Source: CAVWQV01 sp963757115
GTDB taxonomy: Bacteria; Pseudomonadota; Alphaproteobacteria; Acetobacterales; Acetobacteraceae
Reading direction: 5' to 3'
Length of the DNA: 64,000 nucleotides
Assembly: GCA_963757115.1 (NCBI GenBank)
Contig: CAVWQV010000016.1
Location: forward strand, 62,001-126,000
The notes under the pieces were generated by a model that was not told where the DNA came from, did no database searches, and worked only from the letters and a program-made list of their open reading frames with translations. The position numbers were made by a program, and so were the translations under genes. Positions 29,185 through 37,720 of the stretch are shown here, one piece after another. Position 1 is the stretch's first letter, and every line of letters begins with the position of its first letter.

Positions 29185-29604
29185 CTACAGCCGTCGGCGC
29201 AGGACGTATACCGAAGAGCAGACGTAGGTGCGGACGAAGAACACGAGCCGGCCGTGCTTGAGGGTTCCGTCCAGCAGGGAGGGTCCGCTCGTGGCATGGA
29301 GGGTGCCGTCGGGCTGCACCGGCGCCACGAACATCGTATCGGGTTTGTAGGCAAAATAGAGCTTCTGATCGCCGATCTCGACCTGGCCGATGCTGCTGCC
29401 GGGGCACGCGGGCGACAACCTGACCTCAAGATAAGCCCGCCCCTTGTAGATCCCGTCGACCATCTCGGGGGTCGGCGCGGGGGCCGCGGCGGAGCGCGGC
29501 TGGCTTCCGCTCGCGGCGACCCGCGGCGCGGCGGAATGGCTACAGCCGGCCAAGCCTAGGCCAAGCGCCAGGGCGAGATACGTGACAATCCCGGTTGCTT
29601 GCAA
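29185..29604 (-). CDS. Putative small lipoprotein
   Basis: 139 residues from TTG 29604, which has AAGAGG six bases upstream. Hydrophobic signal GIVTYLALALGLGLAGC with lipobox LAGC at the Cys; then a Ser/Ala/Pro-rich linker, then a folded domain: GIYKGRAYLEVRLSPACPG, SIGQVEIGDQKLYFAYKPD, GTLKHGRLVFFVRTYV. The 245-residue larger frame upstream is mostly noise, so I chose the TTG. Function unknown; outer-membrane or periplasmic attachment is expected. Convergent with gluQ, and about 160 bases from the PAP2 gene. Confidence 0.6.
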   Translation of the reverse strand: MQATGIVTYLALALGLGLAGCSHSAAPRVAASGSQPRSAAAPAPTPEMVDGIYKGRAYLEVRLSPACPGSSIGQVEIGDQKLYFAYKPDTMFVAPVQPDGTLHATSGPSLLDGTLKHGRLVFFVRTYVCSSVYVLRRRL

Positions 29605-29767
29605 AACGCGCCTCTTCGAAAACGATGACGGGATCAAATCGGAAAGGCTCCCGGCCGGCAACTCATTCGACGCAATTTGTTCGGCCGGCGCTTTTTCTTC
29701 GCTTCCGCGTCGCTTTCCTGCTTCAAGCACGTCGTGAGAATTCCTGACCGATTTCGCCGATGAGGCC

Positions 29768-30319
29768 GTGGTGCTGCCGATCGCGCTGGCCGTTTCCGTG
29801 GCCCTCGTGCTGATTGGCTGGCGCCGCGGCGTATATGCGTGGCTCGCGGGCGTGCTCGGCACTTTGGGCATGATGCTGCTGCTCAAGCTCCTGTTCGGGG
29901 CCTGTGGCGCTCTCATCCCGGCAGCCCACATTCATAGTCCGAGCGGTCATACGGCGGCTGCCGCGGTGATGTATGGCGGGATCTGTGCGTTGTTGGGCGC
30001 CTCGTTCGGCTTGACCCTGGCGATCGCGTCCGGGGCGGCCTGCGTGTTCGCGGCGTCCCGCGTGATGCTCGGCTTCCATTCTTTGCCCGAGACGCTGGTC
30101 GGCGGGCTGGTCGGGCTCTGCGGCGCGGCGCTGATCGCGTACCTTGCCGGCCCGCCCCCGCCGGTCAGACGGCGCAAGACACGCGTATTATCGGCGTTGC
30201 TGGTGGCGGCGGTGCTGTTTCACGGAGCGCATGTCCACGCCGAAACGTCCATCAAGCGCTTCGCCCGGCTACTCGAGGTCTGGCCACTCTCGATGTGCCG
30301 GATGACGCCGCCCGGGTAA
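29768..30319 (+). CDS. PAP2-superfamily membrane phosphatase-like protein
   Basis: About 183 residues, five or so hydrophobic segments. The PAP2 signature PSGHTAAAAVMYG (residues ~58) and SRVMLGFHSLPETLVGG (~100) correspond to motifs C2 and C3; the first motif KxxxxxxRP is not recognisable, only LKLLFGACG, and the last catalytic Asp appears as Glu (HxxxE). The acid phosphatase chemistry is therefore uncertain. GTG 29768 or 29771 is the first start in frame; homologues begin with LTDFADEAVVLP-like text, readable just upstream, which needs one base removed near 29745. Substrate would be a lipid diphosphate or phosphate. Confidence 0.72.
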   Translation: MVLPIALAVSVALVLIGWRRGVYAWLAGVLGTLGMMLLLKLLFGACGALIPAAHIHSPSGHTAAAAVMYGGICALLGASFGLTLAIASGAACVFAASRVMLGFHSLPETLVGGLVGLCGAALIAYLAGPPPPVRRRKTRVLSALLVAAVLFHGAHVHAETSIKRFARLLEVWPLSMCRMTPPG

Positions 30320-30395
30320 CGGTTTGCCGGCCGGACGATGGTTCCGGGCCGCCCCCTTGTCCTTCCCTTGCCGTTCGGCTAAACGGCCGGCCGCA

Positions 30396-30416
30396 CCGGC
30401 GCCCCTGAGGCGCCGG
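30396..30416 (+). terminator. Hairpin upstream of rplY
   Basis: CCGGCGCC at 30396-30403 and GGCGCCGG at 30409-30416 form a perfect 8-bp stem with a 5-base loop, followed by CTTT. It could end transcription of the PAP2 gene or act as a leader element for rplY; the T run is short, so termination is not certain. Confidence 0.5.
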
Positions 30417-30457
30417 CTTTCGGCATTGGCCGATCTTGAATTCAAGGAGCGAGGCGG

Positions 30458-31138
30458 ATGGCCAACTTCGTCACCATCGAGGCCGAGGCACGGCCCCGGG
30501 CCGGCAAAGGGGCGGCACGGGCGACGCGGCGGGCCGGCAAGATCCCGGCGGTGGTCTACGGCGCCAAGCAGGAGCCGAGCTTGATCGCACTCGATCCCCG
30601 CGCCGTGCTGCGCGAGATTAGCCAGGGTGGCTGGCGCTCGCGCTTGTTCGAAATCAAGCTGAACGGGGACGCTTCGCGAGCGCTGATCCGCGACGTGCAG
30701 TTCCACCCGGTCACTGACGCGCCCGAGCACGTTGATTTTCAGCGCCTTGCCCCTGGCGAGACGATCCGGGTCGCCGTCGCGGTGCATTTCGAGAACGAGG
30801 GCATCAGCCCAGGCCTCAAGCGGGGCGGCGTGCTGAACATCGTGCGCCACTCGGTCGAGGTGTATGCCGATCCCGAAACCATGCCGGAGCGGTTCAACGC
30901 CGACCTCGGAACGCTGGACCTCAATGACAATGTGCGTTGGCACGATCTCAAGGGCACGGAAGGCGCGCGTCCGGTGATTACCGACCGGGACTTCGTGATC
31001 GCGACCGTGGCGCCGCCGACCAAGATGGCCGAAGCGCCGGCCGCCGAGGCGGGCGGGGGCGCGGCCCCGGCTCCAGGCGCCAAGCCGGCGGCGGGCGGCA
31101 AGGCCGGCGCGGGCAAGGCGCCAGCCAAGAAGGGCTGA
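30458..31138 (+). CDS. rplY: 50S ribosomal protein L25/Ctc form
   Basis: 226 residues, the long Ctc form with a C-terminal TL5-type domain. N-terminal EARPRAGKGAARATRRAGKIPAVVYG binds 5S rRNA; the second domain includes HVDFQRLAPGETIRVAVAVHFENEG. The C-terminal ~50 residues are an Ala/Gly/Lys/Pro-rich tail (KAGAGKAPAKKG). ATG 30458 has AAGGAG upstream. Followed by pth (26-base gap) and ychF (adjacent), the common rplY-pth-ychF order. Role: structural protein of the large subunit. Confidence 0.95.
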   Translation: MANFVTIEAEARPRAGKGAARATRRAGKIPAVVYGAKQEPSLIALDPRAVLREISQGGWRSRLFEIKLNGDASRALIRDVQFHPVTDAPEHVDFQRLAPGETIRVAVAVHFENEGISPGLKRGGVLNIVRHSVEVYADPETMPERFNADLGTLDLNDNVRWHDLKGTEGARPVITDRDFVIATVAPPTKMAEAPAAEAGGGAAPAPGAKPAAGGKAGAGKAPAKKG

Positions 31139-31163
31139 TCGTCCCCGACGGAGTGCGTGTCCC

Positions 31164-31742
31164 ATGCGGCTCTGGGTCGGGCTCGGCAACCCGGAGCCGG
31201 GGATGGCGCGTCAGCGCCACAACATCGGGTTCATGGCGATCGACGTGATCGCGCACCGCTGGGGGTTCTCGCCCTGGCGCAACCGCTTCAAAGGGCAGGT
31301 GGCGGAGGGCAGCGTTGCGGGGGAGAAAATCCTCGCGCTGAAGCCGCTCACCTATATGAACGACTCGGGTCTGAGCGTGCAGGCGGCGGCCGGGTTCTAC
31401 AAGCTTCCGCCCTCCGCCATCACCGCGTTCCATGACGAACTGGACCTGGCACCGGGGAAGGTGCGGGTGAAGCAGGGGGGCGGTGCTGCCGGCCACAACG
31501 GGCTGCGTAGCATGGACCGCATCCTGGGAACCCCGGACTACTGGCGGGTTCGGCTCGGCATCGGTCACCCTGGCTCCAAGGAGCGGGTCATGGGCCATGT
31601 GCTCGGCGACTTCGCCAAGGCCGACAAGGACTGGCTGGTTGCCGTGCTGGACGCCGTGGCGGACGCCGCGCCGCTGCTAGCCGAGGACCGGCCCGAGGAT
31701 TTCATGACCAAAGTGGCGCTCGAAGCGCGGAACGGAACTTAG
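31164..31742 (+). CDS. pth: Aminoacyl-tRNA hydrolase (peptidyl-tRNA hydrolase)
   Basis: 192 residues, the usual size. N-terminal WVGLGNPEPGMARQRHNIGF contains the catalytic His; AVSITAFHDELDLAPGKV-type loop with Asp and GGAAGHNGLRSMDRILG are the tRNA-binding motifs. It frees peptidyl-tRNAs and is essential. Start ATG 31164. The stop TAG is immediately followed by the ychF ATG, and rplY is 26 bases upstream, so the three form one operon. Confidence 0.95.
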   Translation: MRLWVGLGNPEPGMARQRHNIGFMAIDVIAHRWGFSPWRNRFKGQVAEGSVAGEKILALKPLTYMNDSGLSVQAAAGFYKLPPSAITAFHDELDLAPGKVRVKQGGGAAGHNGLRSMDRILGTPDYWRVRLGIGHPGSKERVMGHVLGDFAKADKDWLVAVLDAVADAAPLLAEDRPEDFMTKVALEARNGT

Positions 31743-32837
31743 ATGGGCTTCAACTGCGGCATCGTCGGGCTGCCCAATGTGGGCAAGTCCACCTTGTTCA
31801 ACGCTCTGACCGCGACCGCGGCGGCGCAGGCGGCGAACTACCCGTTCTGCACCATCGAGCCGAACGTCGGCCGGGTTGCGGTGCCCAATTCGCGGCTGGA
31901 GACGCTTGCGGTCATCGGCAAGTCCGCCCGCATCGTGCCGACGAGCCTCGAATTCGTGGACATCGCGGGGCTGGTTCGCGGAGCGTCCAAGGGTGAGGGC
32001 CTCGGCAACCAGTTCCTCGCCAACATCCGCGAGGTGGATGCCATCATCCATGTGCTGCGCTGCTTCGAGGACGCCGACGTGACGCACGTGGAGGGCAGCG
32101 TCGATCCGATCCGCGACGCCGAGACGGTGGAAACCGAGCTGATGCTCGCCGACCTCGACAGTCTGGAAAAGCGCGCCGTCGGCTTGCAGAAGCGCGCACG
32201 CGGCGGCGACAAGGACAGCGCCGCGCAGCTGGCCCTGATCGAACCGATCCTTGCCGCCCTGCAAGCTGGCCGGCCCGCGCGCACCGCGGTGCCGCCGGAG
32301 GACGCCGACGCCGCCAAGCGGCTGCAGCTGATGACCACCAAGCCCGTGCTTTATGTCTGCAACGTGGAGGAAGCGTCGGCCGCGAGCGGCAACGCCCATT
32401 CGGCCCGCGTGCAGGCGCGCGCCGACGCGGAGGGCGCGCGCGCTGTGATCGTCTCGGCGGCGATCGAGGCGGAGGTAAGCCAGCTCGCCGAAGCCGACCG
32501 GGCGGAGTTTCTCGAAGGGCTGGACCTCCACGATAGCGGGCTGGATCGGGTGATCCGGGCCGGCTACGACCTGCTCGGCTTGCTCACCTATTTCACCGTC
32601 GGGCCGAAGGAGGCGCGCGCCTGGACGGTGACGCGCGGCACCAAGGCGCCGCAGGCGGCCGGCGCAATTCACGGCGATTTCGAGCGCGGCTTCATCGCGT
32701 GCGAGACGATCGCCTACGAAGACTACGTGGCGCTCCGAGGCGAGGCGGGTGCCAAGGAGGCGGGCAAGATGAGGGTGGAAGGCAAGGAGTACGTCGTGCG
32801 CGACGGCGACGTGCTGCTGTTCCAATTCAACGTCTGA
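31743..32837 (+). CDS. ychF: Redox-regulated ATPase YchF (Obg-like)
   Basis: 364 residues, standard. G1 is GLPNVGKSTLFNALT; the next motifs are DIAGLVRGASKGEGLGN and VCNVEE (in place of NKxD, as usual for YchF, which prefers ATP). Coiled-coil region follows, and the C-terminal TGS domain (TVGPKEARAWTVTRGTKAPQ) ends YVVRDGDVLLFQFNV. Cytoplasmic, ribosome-associated regulator of translation and stress. The start ATG directly follows the pth stop. Confidence 0.96.
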   Translation: MGFNCGIVGLPNVGKSTLFNALTATAAAQAANYPFCTIEPNVGRVAVPNSRLETLAVIGKSARIVPTSLEFVDIAGLVRGASKGEGLGNQFLANIREVDAIIHVLRCFEDADVTHVEGSVDPIRDAETVETELMLADLDSLEKRAVGLQKRARGGDKDSAAQLALIEPILAALQAGRPARTAVPPEDADAAKRLQLMTTKPVLYVCNVEEASAASGNAHSARVQARADAEGARAVIVSAAIEAEVSQLAEADRAEFLEGLDLHDSGLDRVIRAGYDLLGLLTYFTVGPKEARAWTVTRGTKAPQAAGAIHGDFERGFIACETIAYEDYVALRGEAGAKEAGKMRVEGKEYVVRDGDVLLFQFNV

Positions 32838-32914
32838 GCTATCGCGTTTCCTTTGAAAAGCCCTACCTTGCCACCGGGACTTAACCCGTCACGTACAAAC
32901 TGGGAGGCTCCGCC

Positions 32915-33340
32915 ATGAACCGTTCCATCCTGCTAGCTGCCGCCGCTTTCGTGCTGCTGGCGCCGGGCGCACGCGCCGAGACGATGAAGTTTCACACGAC
33001 GATGAACGGCGCGAGCGAGGTGCCGCCCAAAGCAACGCCCGGCACCGGAACGGTCGATGCGACGCTCGACACCGCGACCAAGAAGCTCGACTACAACGCC
33101 ACCTGGCAGGACCTGACCGGCCCTGCGACGATGGCGCACTTTCACGGCCCGGCTGAGCCCGGCGCAAATGCCGGGGTAGTCGTCCCCTGGGGCACCAACC
33201 CGACGAGCCCGTTCAAGAGCAGCGCGACCTTGACCGACCAGCAGATGGCCGACCTCGAGGCCGGCAAGTGGTACGCCAACGTCCATACTGCCGCTAATCC
33301 GACCGGGGAAATACGCGGGCAGATGACGAAGGCGAAGTAA
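32915..33340 (+). CDS. CHRD domain-containing secreted protein
   Basis: 141 residues with signal peptide (ILLAAAAFVLLAPGARAET). The mature part is a single CHRD domain: FHTTMNGASEVPPKATPGTG, HFHGPAEPGANAGVVVPWG and WYANVHTAANPTGEIRGQM, which is the family's characteristic pattern. Found in bacteria and metazoan chordin; role in bacteria unknown, probably periplasmic. The ATG has GGGAGG upstream. Followed by a G/C-rich purine-pyrimidine stretch before the TauE gene. Confidence 0.93.
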   Translation: MNRSILLAAAAFVLLAPGARAETMKFHTTMNGASEVPPKATPGTGTVDATLDTATKKLDYNATWQDLTGPATMAHFHGPAEPGANAGVVVPWGTNPTSPFKSSATLTDQQMADLEAGKWYANVHTAANPTGEIRGQMTKAK

Positions 33341-33442
33341 CCCGAAGCACCCTCACCCAAGCCTTCCCCTCCAGGAGACAGGAGAAACCGAACTCTCTCT
33401 CCCTCGGGGGGGAGGGGGGCACAGAGGGGTGCGGCCGCGGGT
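33341..33442. repeat. Low-complexity polypurine/polypyrimidine intergenic stretch
   Basis: The gap is rich in CCCTC and GGGAG runs, including CCCTCACCC near 33351 and an eight-G run followed by AGGGGGG. It resembles the polypyrimidine/polypurine intergenic elements common in GC-rich alphaproteobacterial genomes, and could fold into a hairpin. I did not find a second copy in the window. Confidence 0.35.
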
Positions 33443-34190
33443 ATGACCAGCCTTCTCCTCCTCGCCGCCTCGGGCTTTGTCGCCGGGGCGATGAACGCGA
33501 TCGCGGGTGGCGGCAGTTTTCGTGAGCTTCCCCGCGCTGGTCTTCGCTGGCCTGCCGCCGGTGGCGGCCAACGCTTCAAGCACCGTCGCGCTGTTCCCGG
33601 GCGCGGTGACGAGCATGTGGGCGTTCCGGCGCGACCTGGTGCGGGTCGGCGGCGTGCCGTTCGGGGCCATGCTCGCGGTTAGCATCGCGGGAGGGCTGGC
33701 GGGCGCCCTACTGCTGCTTGGGACGAGCGACGCAGCCTTCCGCGTCGTTGTTCCATGGCTGCTGTTGCTCGCCTCCCTCACTTTCGCCTTCGGCAGTCGT
33801 CTGGGGGCGGCCTTGCGGCGGCGCATGCGGATCGGTCCTCTCACCGTCCTGCCGACGCAGTTCGTTCTAGCAGTGTACGGCGGCTATTTCGGCGGAGCGG
33901 TCGGGATCATGATGATGGCGATCTGGATGGTGCTCAGCAGTGCCCCGCTCAAGGCGCTCAACCCAGCGAAGGTTCTGCTGGTGGGTGCAATGAACGGTGT
34001 CGCCGTGATCTGCTTCGTCGTCGCGGGCGCGGTTTGGTGGCGTGAAACCTTGGCGATGCTGGTCGCGGCGGCGGTCGGAGGCTATGTCGGCGCCCGCCTG
34101 GCGCGGCGCCTGCCGGCGCCCTGGGTTCGTGCCACGATCATCACGGTCTCTTTCGGCATGACGGCCGCCTTCTTCCTGCGCCTGGTTTGA
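33443..34190 (+). CDS. TauE/SafE family sulfite exporter-like permease (one frameshift)
   Basis: About 249 residues, inner membrane, ~8 hydrophobic segments. Start ATG 33443: MTSLLLLAASGFVAGAMNAIAGGGSF, the family motif. A run of four T (33518-33521) is one longer than expected; removing one T gives GGSFVSFPALVFAGLPPV. Then ANASSTVALFPGAVTSMWAF, AVYGGYFGGAVGIMMMAIWM and the C-terminal RATIITVSFGMTAAFFLRLV. Members export sulfite, sulfoacetate or other organosulfur anions; the substrate is unknown here. The frame break is inside one homopolymer, which is strong evidence of an indel. Confidence 0.84.
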
Positions 34191-34264
34191 GGCGGCGAAT
34201 CGGGAGAGGTGAGGAAGGCGGGCGGGCGTGCCATGCTGGGCCGGCCTCCGGTAGGAGCGAACCA

Positions 34265-34891
34265 ATGCGAGCGGCTATGCTACGGAACGCGGCGCTGGGC
34301 TGCCTGCTGCCTCCCCTGCTCGCGGGCGCGCTCGTGGCGGCCGCCCTTGCCCAGCCGAACGCCATCCGGCATCTGCGCGGCGTGCTCCAGGGCGTGACCG
34401 CGGATGCGCTTCAGGTCGACACGCGGCACGGCGAGACGGTGAACGTTGCCATCACCGACAATACGCCCGTGGTGTTGGTCGCCCCGGTGCCGTTTAGCGC
34501 CATCAAGCCCGGCTCCTTCATTGGCACTGCCGCGCTGCCCGGGGCGGGCGGAACCCTGCGGGCGATGGAGGTCCATGTGTTCGCAGAAGACATGCGCGGC
34601 GCCGGCGAGGGGCACAGGCCGTGGGGCGACGAGGCTGAAGGCAGCATGACCAACGGCACAGTGGGAGAGGTCACAGGGGCGGACGGGCGGACGCTGCACA
34701 TCACCTACAAGGGGGGCGAACAGACGGTCCTCGTTCCGGACAACGCACCCGTGGTCGCGATGGAGCGCGGCAGCCACGCGGCGCTCAAGCCGGGCGCACA
34801 CGTCTCCGTCAGCGCCGAGGTCGCAATCGAGGGCGCGCTGGCCGCGCAATTCGTAATGGTTGGGAAGGACGGGACGGACCCGCCGCTCTAG
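34265..34891 (+). CDS. Secreted protein with two internal repeats (DUF5666-like)
   Basis: 208 residues. Signal peptide GCLLPPLLAGALVAAALAQ; ATG 34265 has TAGGAG upstream. The mature part contains two copies of a ~70-residue module: LRGVLQGVTADALQVDTRHG ... TDNTPVVLVAPVPFSAIKPG ... and GTVGEVTGADGRTLHITYKG ... PDNAPVVAMERGSHAALKPG. Such modules resemble OB-like DUF5666-type repeats. Function unknown; a periplasmic or surface role is likely. Divergent from nothing nearby: the next gene (aroB) is convergent, 15 bases away. Confidence 0.72.
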   Translation: MRAAMLRNAALGCLLPPLLAGALVAAALAQPNAIRHLRGVLQGVTADALQVDTRHGETVNVAITDNTPVVLVAPVPFSAIKPGSFIGTAALPGAGGTLRAMEVHVFAEDMRGAGEGHRPWGDEAEGSMTNGTVGEVTGADGRTLHITYKGGEQTVLVPDNAPVVAMERGSHAALKPGAHVSVSAEVAIEGALAAQFVMVGKDGTDPPL

Positions 34892-34905
34892 CGGCGCCCA
34901 ATGCG

Positions 34906-36008
34906 CTACGCGGCGCAGCCTTCGTCGCGCAGCAGCTCCGTAACGACCTGCTCGGGTACGTCGGCGGAGGTGAAGGCATCGCCGATGCTGCGGGCCAGGA
35001 CAAATCGGAGGCGTCCGTCGGTAACTTTCTTATCGCGCCGCATGTGCCCGATGAGCGTGGCCGCGGAGAACGTGCGTTCCAGCGAGCGAAGCTCGGCGGG
35101 CAACCCGGTTCGGGCGACATGCGCCACCACCCGCTCGGCCTCCGCCTCGGGGCAGAAGCCAAGCCGGACGGACAGGCGGAACGCAAGCCCTAGGCCGACC
35201 GCCACCCCCTCGCCATGCAGCAGGCCGCCGCCGTAGCCGTACTCGGCTTCCAACGCATGGCCGAATGTGTGGCCGAGATTGAGCAGCGCACGGCCGTCGC
35301 TCGGTCGCTCTTCGCGCTCGTCGTCACCCACCACGGCTGCCTTGAACGCGCAAGCTCGATGGACGGCCTCGGCCTGTTCCGCCGCATCACCCCCGAGGAT
35401 CGCCGTCGCGTGCCCGTCGCACCACTCGAACAGCTCCCGGTCGCCGATCAGCCCCGCCTTGACGATCTCGGCATAACCGGCTCGCAACTCGCGCGGGGGC
35501 AGGGTCGCCAACGTCGCGGTGTCCGCGAGCACCATGCGTGGCTGGTGAAACGCGCCGACGAGGTTCTTTCCCCGGACGGTGTTGATCCCGGTCTTGCCGC
35601 CCACGCTCGAAATCCACTTGTGCCAGTAGGGTCGTGGGCGCCTGCACGAACGGCAGGCCGCGCAAGGTGGTCGCGGCGGCGAAGCCCGCCAGGTCACCGA
35701 CCACCCCGCCGCCGAGGGCAATCACGGTCGTGCGTCGCTCTACGGGCGCATCGAGCAACTGATCGACCAGCGTGCCGTAGGTCGCCAAGCTCTTCGACCC
35801 TTCACCCGAGGGCACCACGATGGATTGCGCGTCGATGCCGGTCACGGCGAGCGCCTCGAGCAGTGGGCCGAGGTGGAGTGGTGCGACACTCGCATCGCTC
35901 ACCACGACGGCGCGCTTCTGCGGCAGCAGCGGCGCCAAAAGCGCCCCGGCGCGGCGCAGCACTCCCTCGCCGATCACCACATCGGTCCTCGGCCGAAGCA
36001 AGCCGCAC
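34906..36008 (-). CDS. aroB: 3-Dehydroquinate synthase (one or two frameshifts)
   Basis: About 367 residues, the family size. N-terminal nucleotide motif TDVVIGEGVLRRAGALLAPL, NAD-binding GGGVVGDLAGFAAATTLRG, then the metal-binding FIXED block. A run of three A/T bases at 35610-35612 should be two; the repaired text reads QVDSSVGGKTGINTVRGKN. Metal ligands follow: NLGHTFGHALEAEYGY and HGEGVAVGLGLAF. It makes dehydroquinate in the shikimate pathway. The start is unclear: TTG 36001 is in frame, but the first strand KRLTVRLASAEDR is read in the shikimate-kinase frame upstream, which implies a second shift near 35992 and perhaps a fusion. GTG 36008 is the other candidate. Confidence 0.86.
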
Positions 36009-36017
36009 CGTTAGCCG

Positions 36018-36587
36018 TTTCGGCGCGCGCCAGGCGAGGACGGCGGCCAGGACGCGAGCAGTGGTCGCCTCGGCACTCTCGTCACCGCAGTCAACCGTGA
36101 TGTCGGCCTCGGCGTAGGTGGGGTGCCGCACCGCCATCAGGCGGCTCAGGATCTCGGCGGGATCACCGCTGTGCAGCAGCGGACGGTGGTCGCGTCCGGA
36201 AACGCGACGCAGCAAGGTCGGCAGCCGGCATCGCAACCACACGGAGAGCGCTTGCTTGCGGATCGCCGCACGGGTCTCCGGGTCCATGAATGCGCCGCCG
36301 CCGCTCGCCAGCACGAGCGGCCCGTCGGCTAACAGGCGGCGGATCACCCGCCGCTCGCCGTCGCGAAACGCTTGCTCGCCGTAGCGCGCGAAGAACTCGG
36401 GGATGCTGCAGCCGGCCGCCTGCTCGATCTCGGCGTCCGCGTCGCGGAAAGGCAGACCGATACGTGCGGCCAGCCGCCGGCCGATCGAGGTCTTGCCGGC
36501 ACCCATCAGCCCGACCAGCACGATGCTCCGGCTGGCGATTGCGTCCTGTGACGGCGCGGTTGCCCTCACGGCGGTGTTGCGTGTCAT
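36018..36587 (-). CDS. aroK: Shikimate kinase, possibly fused to AroB
   Basis: About 190 residues. P-loop VGLMGAGKTSIGRRLA (residues ~26-41), shikimate-binding FRDADAEIEQAAG and FFARYGEQAFRDGE, lid region SGRDHRPLL and ADITVDCGDE. It phosphorylates shikimate in the same pathway as AroB. ATG 36587 is preceded closely by CGGAG. In this frame there is no stop at the expected end: after VLAAVLAWRAPKR it reads straight into the first AroB strand. The coordinate given ends at the junction. Confidence 0.86.
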
Positions 36588-36659
36588 CTCCGCGAACGCT
36601 AGCACACGCCCCAGCGCGGAGGCCAAATCGCCCCGCCCAGCCCGTCGAGCCGATTCCCA

Positions 36660-36803
36660 ATGAGTCGCATCTTCCTTGTCGTTGTCGCCGTCGGACTGGT
36701 GGTGGCCGTCATCGCCATCCTGGCGATCGGCGCGTTTCCGCCTCATCCGGACCCGCACCCGGTGCAGAAGGTGCTGCCCAACGACAAATTTCAAAACCAC
36801 TGA
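36660..36803 (+). CDS. Small membrane protein, 47 residues
   Basis: Short gene with the ATG at 36660 and TGA at 36801-36803. One hydrophobic helix IFLVVVAVGLVVAVIAILAI is followed by a proline- and histidine-rich tail, FPPHPDPHPVQKVLPNDKF. The tail style suggests an inner-membrane peptide with a periplasmic tail. It lies between aroK (divergent) and xerD (starts 12 bases later, same strand). No family name comes to mind that I would assert; comparable peptides seem to accompany xerD in related genomes, which is recollection rather than proof. Confidence 0.7.
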   Translation: MSRIFLVVVAVGLVVAVIAILAIGAFPPHPDPHPVQKVLPNDKFQNH

Positions 36804-36815
36804 AGCGGCGGTGGG

Positions 36816-37697
36816 ATGGATCGGCACGTCGAGGCGTTCCTCGAGATGCTGGCGGCCGAAAGGGGGGCCGCGCGCAACACCCTCGCCGCCTACCAGGCCG
36901 ACCTCGCCGACTTCGCCGCGTTTGCCTCGGCGCACGGTGTGCCATGCGCTGGCGCCGATGCGACGACGTTGCAGCGCTACATAGCGGGGCTGGCCGAGGC
37001 CGGGCTTTCGGCGCGCACCGGCGCGCGTCGGCTGTCGGCGCTGCGGCAGTTCCATCGCTTTCTCCTCCGGGAAGAGGTTAGAGGCGACGACCCCACCCAG
37101 CTGCTCGACGCTCCGCGGCTCGCACCGCCATTGCCGAAGTATCTCACGGAAGCGGAGGTGGACGGGCTGCTCGCCGCCGCGGCCGACCGGCCCGGTCGGC
37201 AGGGCTTGCTGGCCAGGGCCGCGCTCGAGATCCTCTACGCGACCGGAATGCGCGTCTCCGAGCTGCTTTCCCTGCCTCGCACCGCGCTCGCGCGGGAGGC
37301 GGCGATGCTGCTGATCCGCGGCAAGGGAGGCAAGGAGCGCATTGTCCCGCTGTCGCCGCGAGCGCGCGAGGCGGCGGCCACCCTCGTGGCGGCTTCAGGG
37401 CGGAGTGGGCGCTGGCTGTTCGAGGGCCGCGACCCGAGGCGGGCGATGACCCGACAAGGCTTCGCGCTGCTGCTGAAGCAAGTGGCGCTGCACGCCGGCC
37501 TCGATCCGGCACGGGTGTCGCCGCACGTGCTGCGGCACTCCTTCGCCTCGCATCTGCTCGCGCGCGGGGCCGATCTCCGCAGCCTACAGCTGCTGCTTGG
37601 GCACGCCGACATCGCGACGACGCAAATCTACACGCACGTGCTGACCGAACGGCTGCAACGCCTCCTGGAGACACACCACCCGCTCGCGCGGGAGTAA
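36816..37697 (+). CDS. xerD: Tyrosine recombinase XerD
   Basis: 293 residues. N-terminal SAM-like core-binding domain (residues 1-85), then catalytic domain: Arg in ATGMRVSELLSLPRT (R146), Lys in GKGGKERIVPL, His-x-x-Arg in VSPHVLRHSFASHLLARG, His in LLLGHADIATTQIYTHV and nucleophile Tyr272. It resolves chromosome dimers at dif with XerC. No att sites, cargo or neighbouring phage genes, so this is the housekeeping enzyme. It follows the small membrane gene by 12 bases. Confidence 0.94.
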   Translation: MDRHVEAFLEMLAAERGAARNTLAAYQADLADFAAFASAHGVPCAGADATTLQRYIAGLAEAGLSARTGARRLSALRQFHRFLLREEVRGDDPTQLLDAPRLAPPLPKYLTEAEVDGLLAAAADRPGRQGLLARAALEILYATGMRVSELLSLPRTALAREAAMLLIRGKGGKERIVPLSPRAREAAATLVAASGRSGRWLFEGRDPRRAMTRQGFALLLKQVALHAGLDPARVSPHVLRHSFASHLLARGADLRSLQLLLGHADIATTQIYTHVLTERLQRLLETHHPLARE

Positions 37698-37720
37698 CGT
37701 GGGCCTTGGCGGCTGGGGGA

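Noticed and set aside
36816..37697. Tyrosine recombinase as a sign of a mobile element
   Set aside because: Full XerD with no att-like repeats, cargo, or integration signs, in a housekeeping neighbourhood.
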